In this document: positions 25,901 to 37,900 of the stretch, piece after piece | Numbering within the stretch: position 1 is the stretch's first letter | How the letters are laid out: each line of letters opens with the position of its first letter | NCBI GenBank assembly: GCA_964020085.1 | Contig: OZ026603.1 | Coordinates: 4,644,314-4,708,313 of the forward strand | Reading direction: 5' to 3' | From: Micromussa lordhowensis | Lineage: Eukaryota; Cnidaria; Anthozoa; Scleractinia; Lobophylliidae | DNA length: 64,000 nucleotides | Position numbers and translations under genes: made by a program | Notes under the pieces: model-generated | Told to the model about the DNA's origin: nothing | The model's database searches: none | Seen by the model: only the letters and a program-made list of their open reading frames with translations

Positions 25901-28900
25901 GGGCTAAAATCTCAATGCCGACTCTTATTTTCAAAGTATAGAGTTGTTTGATACAGTACATCACATGCGATACAACAAAGGATACAAAATATTAGCCAGA
26001 ACACTGGCAGTATTATAATACCACAATGCTGTAATACAAGGCCACAACCCTGAGTACAAGATGTTTTTCAAACAAAAATTAAGAACTTGATTAAGATCCT
26101 AGGTACGGTAATTCTACAGTAAACACCATTTATACAAGAACCTATGGAGGCTAACTCTAAAAAACCTAGGTTCTTATACGCGGGTTTTTTACTGTGTTCC
26201 TTATAGGCAGTTACATAATTTATTGTACAGGCACTGCTGTTTTAGTTTCATTGCTGACTTGACCCTTATTAAACATTCATACACTTTTCTTCTGTCAATT
26301 TCCAGGTGCTGGATTTCGAATCGACATCCTTCTACAAGTTCAAAGTCAAAGTTTCTGACGATGGCAGACCGAGGCTTGCTGCTTTTACTGATGTTGAAGT
26401 TTCTGTAGAGGACGTAAACGATCTTCCGCCTGAGTTTTTCTATCCTGTCTTCTCCGTGACTTTGTACTTACCAACTTTCCCGGGCACTGAGGTCGTCACA
26501 GTTAGTGCAACTGATGGAGATACCTTGCCTCTCACAATTCTAACTTATTCTATTGTCACACAGTCTGTCTCCACACCTCTGTCTCAGACCTTCGATATTT
26601 CTCCAACACTTGGTATTATAACCGTGAAAAACGCATCTGTCCTACGCGAAGCTGTATACCACCTTACGGTTTCTGTTTCCGACGGGAACTTCACAGATCA
26701 AGCCACTGTCGACATCGACTGCAAGCCTCTGCCTGTCAGCGACTTGAAGTTTAGTCAGGCGAGATACAACACCTCTGTCCTGGAAGGAGCCAGCACAGCA
26801 AGCGACATCGCTGAAGTTCGGGCAGTCGGTTATTCACTCGGCGAGACCATTACCTACTCAATCGTTACGCCGTCGGATTTCTTCGTCATTTCCGAAAGCA
26901 CGGGTATTGTGTCTACCTTGTCTGGGAGAGAATTTGACCGCGAGACTGTAGATCGATATGAAATCGTCGTACAAGCTCGCGACGGAGGAAAACCGATGCC
27001 TAGAGTTGCTCAGAGCGTGGTACTCGTAGAAGTTGATGACGTGAATGACAATGCGCCGACGTTCACCGACGAGTCCTACTTCTTCGTCGTGAAAAAGAGC
27101 GTAGACGTCGGAGCTACTGTCGGAAAGGTCGAGGCACACGATAGTGATATAGGCAACAATGGTGAAATCAAGTATGTGATTTGGTGGTATATACTAGTTA
27201 TGCAACACTTTCGAGTGATAATTTGTATATCAAAAAAAAATTCCACGAGTCACTTGTACTTTCTAGGCAGAAACACTAGCCTTTCGGCGAGTGTGTATAC
27301 CAAGAAAATTCAAGTGACAAGTGGGATATTCCATGGTGTACCACAAGAGAGCGTTGCAAAACTATTTTATACCATGTTATAGAAAATTAAGTGGCCAATC
27401 AATGCGACGCACGCGCGGCGCACGATGGGAAGGTTGGGTATAATACCGTCGAATATACAGTTCAGCTTTCCCGTATTCTGATTGGTTGTATTTCTATGGC
27501 ATGCATTGAATTTCGGGCCTTATTAACAACAATAGGCCCTTTGCAGCTAAGCCGTCACGTGACCTACTTTTCATAAAATTATGGGCTGTAACTTAACAAA
27601 TGCCAGAAATGGAAAAAGCATGTCGAGAATATCAAAACGGTCAAATTTGAGGCCCCCATCATTAAAAGATGAGATTTTATGACAGTCTGAATTTTTAAAA
27701 AAATAAGGAGGTTTGTATGGAAAATGTTGCTGGAGAGCAAGACCTTGCTCCAACATTTCCCATACAAAACTTCTAAATTTTCCGAAAATTTTAAACTGTC
27801 GTATAAACTTACTCTTTCATTCCAGGGGGCTCAAACTTGGCCATTTTGGTATTTTCGATGCGCTCTTTCCATTTCTGGCATTCTTTAAGTTATAGCCCAT
27901 AATATAAAAATTTTCTAGGAAAAATTTGGTCACGTGACCCCAGCTGCAAAGGGCCTATTACCTCATGTCTTACGTGCCCTTACAATTTAGTGAGATCTTA
28001 AAGTAGTCGAAGATAAGTGTGCAAACCCTCGATTGCGGCTAACATCGCACGAGAAATAAGAACTTTGAATAATTGTTACTTTCATTTTTTTTTGTGATAT
28101 TTTAGTATCTACATGTACTGCGTTTTTGAAACTTTCGACCTTTGATGCATTTTCCTGCTTTATTAGCCCGCATTTGATTTCTCTGAATATGTTTTTGTAC
28201 AAACACTGAGGAGCGGAGGAAGCGTAGGCGAGTGGTTTGGGCGCCGCCCACTCAGACCACTTAGCTGGAGTTGTTTCTCGGTAGACCCTAGTTCGACTGC
28301 ATGTAGCATATGGAACTGGCCAGTACCCACCGCCAGTAGGAAATGTTTGGCCCGTTATGTTTAGCTGATATTAATTTGTTTCTTTCAGTTTAAGTGGTAT
28401 GCCTGTGAACTAGCTAGGTGTAGCTAAGCGCATTGTCCACTACAAACAATAACATTTTTGAACATGCAGTTCGTTTGCTAATGTACTTATTTGGTATGTG
28501 TTTTGTTTTCTCTTCCAGATATTTACTCAAGGGGGGTGGTGACGGCCTCTTCAGATTGGAGCATACCACCGGAAAATTCAGAGTTGCTAGACTGTTGGAT
28601 TACGTAGTCGTTCCCAGGGTCTTTACTCTTGAAATCGAAGCGCACGATAAAGGCCTGGTGCGGTTGAGCACCAAAGCGATTGTGAAGATTAAAGTGGTCG
28701 ATAAAGAGACGCCAATATTTGACCAGTTTTCGTACAGCAGGGTACTGAGGGAAGATGTCAAGGTTGGACAGGAAGTCAGTCGAGTGCAAGCCAGGAGTCC
28801 GGGGGGCGCTGACATCTTTTATACAATCGAGCAAGGGGACCCTCTGAATCAGTTCGCCATTGATTTAAAAACAGGTAAATGCTCTGATGACTGACCTAAA

Positions 28901-31900
28901 GCTTAAACTAAAGTTGTTATTGAGACGATAATTACTCGCATAAATATTATGAACCGTGAAAACTTGAAGCCAAAACATGCAATCTGTGGCAAAATACGGC
29001 GACGAAGAACAAAGAATGTATGGGGTCAGTGTGCAGCCCATCACATCACGTGATATTTTCAAGCCTTCTAATTTTTTTTTTTTGAATCTCACCAGGGGCC
29101 CTGACAGTGGAATCTCGTCTTGACTACGAAACTCAAACTAGTTACCAGCTTCTTGTTCGCGCAACTGACGCAAAGACGACATCATTTGAAGAAGTATACG
29201 TTGATATTGACGTCACAGATGTCAATGATATTGCGCCATTATTCAACCAATCACTTTACCTGGCGATCATCTCCGAAGCCGCGCCGATTGGCACGTCGGT
29301 CATCTCCGTAAAAGCTTTTGATGGAGACTCGGGTGTTAACAAGGCGTTGTCATACCGGCTTGAGAACTTGAACACGAACTACAACAACAGCAGCAAAACT
29401 AGTGAGTTCTTCATTATCAGTCAGGAAAAAAGTGAGATTTCAGTCGCGAAGGAACTGGATTACGAAACAAATGTTGTTCACGAACTGAAAGTGATCGCGA
29501 CCGATGGTGGGAGTCCACCGCTGACTGGCGAGGCACGCGTGCGCATTGTGGTTGAAGACGCTAATGATAATCCGCCCCAGTTTGAACAAGACAGCTACGC
29601 CACGTCCATATCTGGCAGTGCAGGGCCCGGGTTCTTCGTCACGCGTGTCGTAGCCACTGACCCAGATGAAAAGGACGTCCGACAATTACGTTATTCGATC
29701 AGCTCTGGACAAGGTAAAGAATATTTTGACTTGGATGCCAGATCAGGCGTCCTGACCATCTCCAGACAAGCTGGCATTGAACGGGGCAAGGTCTACGACC
29801 TTGGTGTTGAAGTCACCGATGGTAAATCGATTGCGCAGACCAGTGTTCGAGTCGTGATCGGAGACACCAATGATCACAGCCCAGTGTTTGATCAAGAAAT
29901 ATACACTGTAAATTTCTATGAAAACTACCCTCCTGGAACGTTTGTCACCATGGTTACCGCTACTGATAAAGACTCGGGTAACTACGCGCGTGTACGATAT
30001 TCTGTTGACGATCTCGAGGCCGCTGAAAAGTTCAGCGTGGACGCTGAAACAGGAATGATATACAGCAGGCTCACCTTTGATCGCGAAAACTCGTCCCATG
30101 CCTTCACGTCTGTGCCTATCCGCGCCACTGACGGAGGAGGAAGGTTTGGATTCTGTACAGTGGAGGTATGAGATACTTTTTGTAACGGTCAGTTTTATAT
30201 TGGTGTGTGCTTATCCAACTGCTTGCCACATAACTCTATTTCTAAAACCAGTAATTCTTGAATTCTTTCCTTTTTAAGCTCAGTTTTTTGTTGTCTTTAA
30301 GTAGCTCAGTCACGGTTTTTTGAGTTATTTTGGCCACATGCAACATTGCCTTTAAATTGAAGGAGACCTGAAAAATAGTTTACTAAGATAGAAAAACACT
30401 TAAGAGATAATAACAAACCATAAAGGAACAAGAATGGTTATAGATGGAGAAGATTAACACGGATTACAAACGACGAACTTGAAAAATTTAGGCTAAACTT
30501 TCCAAGATGCGCAAACCGTGAAGTAGCTCCTTTAAGGAATCCAAATATACACTTAATGTATGGTCCCTCGGGAAAATAGTTAGTTTTGTTTTCCCGAGAG
30601 TCCTGATGTTTCTCGAGACAGAGTCGAGGGAAACATCAGGACTCGAGGGAAAACAAAACTAACTATTTTCCCGAGGGACCATACATTAAGTGCTTTGTTT
30701 TATATTTAGACTTTCACTCAACAAAACGAGCACTGTGTATTCGGCGCGCGGGCAACAACTGCGCAATTGTATCCCGGTCAGGATACATTTAAAGTTGACC
30801 AGGGGCACGTGACCAAGAACCAACCAATCACAGTGCTCGTTTTGTTGAGTGAAAGTATAGGTATATAACAATGCCTGTTGTTGTCGAAGGGTATTTCCAA
30901 AAACTGACTGAGCATATGAAAGTTGCGCGAAGCATGTCATTGTTGTTAAGTTGTTTATTAATACGCCTCTCACTTTGTCAACAGGTGCAGATCTTGGACG
31001 AGAATGACAACCAACCAAAGTTCGAGCTCCCGCGATACGAGGTAACTGTTCAGCGTGCAACCCCAGTCGGCACTGCTATCCTGATGACATCAGCGAACGA
31101 TGCGGACACCGGAAGTAACGGTGTGCTGACTTACGTCATTCTTGGTCACCAGACCCCGCCGGTGTTTGAAATCGAAGCAGACTCAGGATTTATCAAAATA
31201 GCTCAGCAGCCTGAAGAGAAGACCTACATGTTTCATGTTCTGGTGAAGGACGGTGGCAATCCGCAGTTACGGAACACGGTATCTGTGTCGGTGAACGTTC
31301 TAAGCAAGAACGCCAAGATTTTGCAGTTTGAAAAGTCGGAGTATCGAGTCAGTGTACCTGAAGACACGCATGTCAACTCTGTGGTGACAACAGTTCGAGC
31401 CTCGTTTCCAGGAAGCGCTCGTCCACACGTCGATTTAAAGATTATTCCTGGAAATTCGCCTTCGTCGCGAGGAGAGAAGTTCGGTATTGACGCTAGCGGT
31501 CAGATCACACTCAAACATTCCTTAGATTACGAGTCTTTGAAGAGATACGTTCTTGTTATCGAGGCTAATGCTTCTGCCATCTCTCAAGTAGCACGCACTG
31601 TAGTTATCGTTTCAGTCACAGATATCAATGACAACAAACCACACTTCGTGGCCAATCCATACAGGGTCAGTTTACCAGAGAACATCAAGGTTGGATCCAA
31701 GGTTCTGAGAGTGTTTGCCGAGGATTTGGACGACGCCAACAATGGGCAGATTCTGTACGATTTCACTCACATCAACAAGAGAGAATCGATGTTCTTTGCT
31801 ATTGACAGACATACAGGTTGGATTACAACAGTGGCGCCACTCAATCGCGAACTCTCAGACTTCCTTGTGCTCAGCGTCCGCGCCACCGATAGAGGCGAGG

Positions 31901-34900
31901 TCACTCAGCTGTCAGGTCATACCGCTGTCCACGTGACTGTGCTGGATGTGAACGATTCTCCACCGAAGTTTTCTCAGGAAATCTTCGAGTTTTTCGTTCG
32001 TGAAGACGCTTTGATCGGACAAGAAGTTGGCACACTCTTGGCTAGCGATCAAGACTTGAACTCTGACATATACTTCTTTATCATGTCTGGTGATCCTCAG
32101 ACTAAGTTTGGAATAGAACAGAAAACGGGCAAGGTTTTTGTGCACTCTTCACTGGATCGCGAGGCTGTATCTTCGTATAAGCTGAACGTGAGTGCGTCTG
32201 ACGGTCTGTACACCAGCTTCGTCACTTTAAATATCACAGTACTAGACGCTAATGACAACCCACCGGTTTGCACCCAGTCCATCACCATTGTTCATCTTAG
32301 CGAGGACGTGGCGCCTGGTACCGAAGTGCTTGTAGTCGAGGCCACGGATCCAGACGCTGACGATGATGGCAAGTTGACATACTCCGTATTTGGTCAAGGA
32401 ATAGGAGTCTTTACTATTGAGAATGGAACAGGTGAGTCACGCCGACACGTCACGTCGTGCTTTGCGGCGCTGTGTTACCTTACTTTGCGTTACATTTCTT
32501 AGGTGACTGATTTTCGTTATCCTAATTACTTTAAGCGAATTAAACTCAGTTGTTGGCGTGATGCATGGCTCACAGAGTACAAATCTGGCCCAGAGTTTTT
32601 CACGTTTTCCATCTTTTACTATTCTTGTCTCGTGGGAGATTGAGATGCATTGGTCTCCTGTCAAATCTTAAATATTGTCCATTTTCCTTTTCTTCACCTG
32701 AAAAGAGCGTCTTATCCATGATTAACTTGGCCAGTAGTAGACGTGTTTGTTCGTCTGCGTTTTGAAAGTTAACTACGGAAAACACAGAGGTACTATTGTA
32801 GAACTTACTTATTGCAACCATTCCCTTATTAGGACGCCTAGCAACAGCGACGTCATTAGACCGCGAGGCCCAAGATATGTTTAACTTCATGGTGTCAGCG
32901 GAGGACCGTGGAGGACAGGCGTGTTTCAGCAATGTCACAGTCCTGCTAGAAGACGTTAACGACAACGCGCCTTTTTTCACGCAGCTAGAGTACAGGAAGT
33001 CTGTGTACGAGGACGCGCGAATTAACAAGGTGCTGCTCCAAGTCAAAGCAGATGATGTCGACATTGGAAAGAACAGAAAGATCTCTTTTTCGTTGTTAGA
33101 CAGAGTAGACAATACGTTCAGTATTGAATCTGAGACCGGTGTGATATCTTTAAAGAAGGCTCTAAACAGAGAGGACCGGGCCGAGTATGTGCTGACAGTG
33201 CAGGCTAAGGACGCGGGCATTCCTTCCAAATCTGGCACATGCGCTGTTGTGATTCAGGTCTTGAACATAAACGACGTGCCACCGGAGTTCACCGACTCCA
33301 GTTTCAAGGCAAACGTCAGCGAAGATGCTACTATTGGAGCCAATATAACAACTATGATCGCCATCAGCAGGGAGGCTGGACAAGAAGAGATCTCTTACGA
33401 GATCCTCCAAGGCCCAGATTCAGATATGTTCACGATTGACAAGAAAACTGGAGTTGTTACCCTACAAGGCAGCCTTGATTTCGAGACAAGGAAGACCTAT
33501 TCGCTGACAATTCAAGCCAGTGATGTCGGTCCACCAGTTCTCACGACAACGGCATCATTGAAAGTGATAGTGACTGACGCAAATGACCACGCCCCCAAGT
33601 TTGGATGGGATCTTTACACCGCGAAAGTAGACGAAAACTCTCCTTTGGACACGTTCGTTCTCCAAGTTTTCGCCACTGACCTGGACAGCGGTCCTAACCG
33701 CGACATTCAGTATTCAATCGTGAAAGGAAACGAGGCTGGCAAGTTCAAAGTCGATCCACTGAGTGGAATCATCACCGTTGACGGACTTGTCGACCACGAA
33801 GCAGTGTTCAAGTATTCCATGACAGTGCGGGCTCAAGATCAAGGTGTACCACCACTGTCCTCTGAAACCGAAGTTCACGTGACTATCAATGATTTGAATG
33901 ATAACCCGCCGGAGTTTAGGAACACTAACTTCGCGGTGTCGGTAAGTGAGAATGCACCCGTGGGGAAGACTGTCATCTTCTTACGGCCGCACGACCGAGA
34001 CGGGCACGGTAACGGAGGCCCGTTCACTTTCATGAGAATACAAGGAGACGAATCGAAGTTTAGACTGCAGAAAAACGGACTAATAACAAAGGCTGGTCCT
34101 CTGGATCATAGAGACGGTGAACATAAATTTAGGATCCGCGTGTTCGATAGCGGTGAACCGCCAAGATACACTGACAAGATTGTGACTATCTTAGTTGTGG
34201 AAGGTGTCACGCATCCTCCTGTCGTTGAACCGCTGACCGTATACCTCAAGCTGTACAGCTCGCAATTCAATGGGGGTGTCATTGGGAGCGTCAAAGGGAG
34301 TGATAATGATGGGGACCCTCTCAGTTATTCAATTGTTGCGCCTCGTGCTGGAAGCCCTTTTACCATAACAACAGATGGAGTTATAAGTGCTTCTTCGAAC
34401 GTCTCAAGCCAAATCTACCGACTAAATGTCAGCGTCACCGATGGAAAGTACTTCACGTACGTTCCGGTGGAAATTCTCGTGTCTGATATCACTGAAGACA
34501 TCTTGGCACACTCTCTCACTCTCCGTCTGTCGGATCTAGGGCCTGGAACGTTCGTTGAACATAACCTGGCGAATTTCCGAGATTACCTGGGAGTGCTCCT
34601 GAATGTTCCCGCTATTAATGTCCATATATGGAGCCTTCAGTCTTCGGATAGCAGTTTGGATGTTGTGTTTGCAGTCATGAAGCGTGTCAAGGTAGGTTTC
34701 TATTTACTCGAGCTTCCGTAGTAAAGTCTATTTTCTCTTGTGCCGCAAATGGAGGGTCATGGTTTCAAAGGCACAGCTTGCTAAAAGTCGTGTGCTAGCT
34801 CTTCGTAAACAAAATAATTAACAGAATGCTGTGTTTTGTGAAGAAAGACGAAAACGTTTCCCGAAAACCACACTTTATTCCCATTTTCAATTTGTTCTTA

Positions 34901-37900
34901 GTCGACTTCGCCTATTTCCCTTTCGTAAACAAGCGATGCCATTTTTAACGGTCGATGCCATAATTGGTAACCAAGCTTGCCAGAATTAGCAACCAAGCCT
35001 TTTAGAGTGGACGATGCCATATCTGCTTCTGTTCAGGCCTGGACACGGTAGAAACTGGTTATAATTTGTTGAGGGAGTAAAACGCACTCACCAAATACTT
35101 AATTGTTCATATTCACACTGGTTTGCTTGCGGTTAGCTTTTATTTGCAGGTTGGGGCAGCTCTATCATTACATTTAAGAATGTCACGTTTTATAATTAAA
35201 TTTTGCGGAAATTTGGCGGATGAACCTGGTAGTGTAGTGGTATAAGAGGGATGTTAAGAAACAAAGGTTCCAGGTTCGATACTGGGTGGTTAGTAACATT
35301 TTCATTTTTCTTTATATTAGTAGAGAAAAATTTGTTGAGAAATTTTCTAAGTGTTGCGAAAATGGCATCGCTTGTTTACGAAAGGGAAAATTGCGTCCAC
35401 TTCTGCTCTAGTTGTTAAAGATGCTAGCAACTGATTTGGCGACTTTTCTTCGGTAGGGCTTCTTTGCGTCTCAACACGTCGCGCACAAGCTAAACTCGTC
35501 TCGCGGCGACTTCCAGAGAAGGGTAGGAGTGAAGGTGGGGTACATTGGAGTGAGCCAGTGCCATCTGATGCACTGCCCGGAAAATTATGAATGTCAGACA
35601 GTCTTCAAGCCGCAGAACAAGCAAATAAGGATCATGTCTGAACGGACCACGTTCATATCATACGAGCATTCCAGGAGTCACGCCTGCATGTGTGACCGTG
35701 ACATAGGTAGGGTAACACTGAAGGACTCCTATGTGTGCGACCGTGCCTGTTGAAGCAACGCGCTTTATTTACATCGTGTGGAACTGTTTCTTGGCTTATT
35801 AGTTTCAGATGACCAAAGTTCAACATCTTATTACATGCTTAATGATACTTTTAGCGAGAAAGGTTGTTACCATTTCTTACAGAATGTTTGATCTCTTCAG
35901 ACGTAAGGAGCAGGGGTTGGGTAATTTCCAAGAAAAAATTGCTACACAGCAAAAACTGCTTAAAAAATAATCGTGCAAGGGGTGCCATGGGGAAAAATCG
36001 AGCAAGTGCTTTCTACTGTCCATGTCCGGCTGTGTTTGATATATAAAAAAAAAACAATTACCCAACAAAAACTCATGCACAACCTAAAGTTGAGAAAACA
36101 AATCATGCCCCAGAAAATTGCCCCCAACCCCGCCCCCCCCCCCCCCCCTGCCTCCGAAGAACTGTGTTGATACGGGAGACTGGAACTGTCCATTGCTCCG
36201 TATGTTTCGTTGTACTAATCACGTTGCACTCTGTTGTAGGCTGTGCAAGTCCAGGAGGTAAATGTGCATCCAATCCCTGCCCGGTTGGTTACAAGTGCGC
36301 AGACTTTTCCCAGGGATTCCAGTGCAAGTGCGTGGATTCATCTAAATGCGATTTAGAAAAGTCTGGCTGTGTGGACAGGTTATGCATCACAGGTATGTAG
36401 TACACTGTTTTGTCCACGATTAATATTTTGCTTTTGCTTTATGAAGTTGAACGTTTTCACGTCTTTACTTTTCAGTTAAGTGTATTTGAGAGCATTTCAT
36501 AGAAGAGAAAAGTGCTCGGGTCTAATCAATCACATGAAAGCAAACAACTGTGTGACAGAACGACAGAGGTGGTTTATTTTTGAAGTCCAAACAGACAATC
36601 AAAACTCAGTTTACCTGCGTGGAAATTTCTAAAGCGTGAATATCAGGCAGTGTCCTCATTTTAAAAACGAATCCATAATAAAAGCGACACTACCTCAAAA
36701 GGAGATGGCAATGAGTTGTTTAGGGAGATGAACAAAAGGCTAACTAGCCGTGTGTGATGTTTTCTTGTCTTTCAGGTAATAAAGCCATGACATTTGGTGG
36801 TGATTCGTACATCCGTTATCGATTAAAAGAATCCTTTAACGAGCCTTCCCGCTCTATCAGCCTCGCTCTCAGGACCAGCAAACCTCAAGGAACACTGGTG
36901 TTCGCCGCTGGACAGTATGACTACAGCATACTAGAGGTTTGTCCCACGCTTATTTATTTTTCTTAAAAAAGATAAATCACGTTACTTTATAAAAGGAAAC
37001 CAAGGCCGTTTTTTTTAATTTTTACTTTGCTTTTCTCCCTCCAGATTGTAAACGGTCACCTCCAGTTACGCTTCGATTTCGGTAGCGGTGCCGGGGTGGT
37101 AAGCCTAGACTGGGCGCGAGTGGATGACGACAAATGGCATCACGTGACAGTCATGCGACAGGGTAACCACGCCACCCTTATCCTGGATCAAGGGCGGCAC
37201 CGGGCCTGGAACAAGTCTCCCGGGAAAATGAGGATCCTGAATCTTGACGACAACGCCATTTATTTTGGTGCCAAAGTTGTGAGTTCCAAGACCAGGCGGA
37301 GAGATATAGGTAACGAAACTTCTACTTTGTGTATTTGGTATCAGCATCCCAAAAGGAAGACTATTATTTTTGGGGCATAAATGACAGTGCCTGATTAAAA
37401 TGATTTCTTTTTTGTCGCTGTGCAGGTTTATTAGTGGAGAATGGTTTCAAAGGTTGCCTGCAGAATTTGAACCTGAATGGCGAAGATCTTCCCATGTCTG
37501 GCTCAAACAGCCACGTTGCCGCCGAACCACACAACGCAACACCAGGTTGTCAAGGCGACGTCGAAATCAACCTTTGCCCAAGCGCACCATGCATAAACGG
37601 CGGAACCTGTGTTGGTGGCCTTACTTGCGACTGCCCAGAGGGATTCAAGGGAGACACGTGCGAGCAAGACACCAGGCCCTGCGCATCCAACCCATGCGCA
37701 AACAACGCGAATTGCACAAATACGGGCGATGATTACAGGTGTCACTGCAGGGCTGGATTTTCAGGAAAGAATTGCGACCAAGGATTTCATTGCAATCTCT
37801 GGCCATGCAAGAACGGAGGTTCATGTCAAGAGAAGAAGGACGGGTCAGCCATCTGTCTCTGCTCTTCAGGTTACACGGGTCCCGACTGTTCCCAAGACGT

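Noticed and set aside
27172..27382. C-terminal extension of the exon 5 open frame
   Set aside because: Sequence after the gtatgt donor is not cadherin-like, and splicing to 28519 restores a normal repeat.
30871..30984. Apparent in-frame start upstream of cadherin exon 8
   Set aside because: It reads through an intron's pyrimidine tract and acceptor; the exon 7 to exon 8 join gives a complete repeat 24.
32600..33238. 212-aa minus-strand ORF over cadherin exon 9
   Set aside because: Antisense shadow of a strongly cadherin-like exon with correct splice sites.
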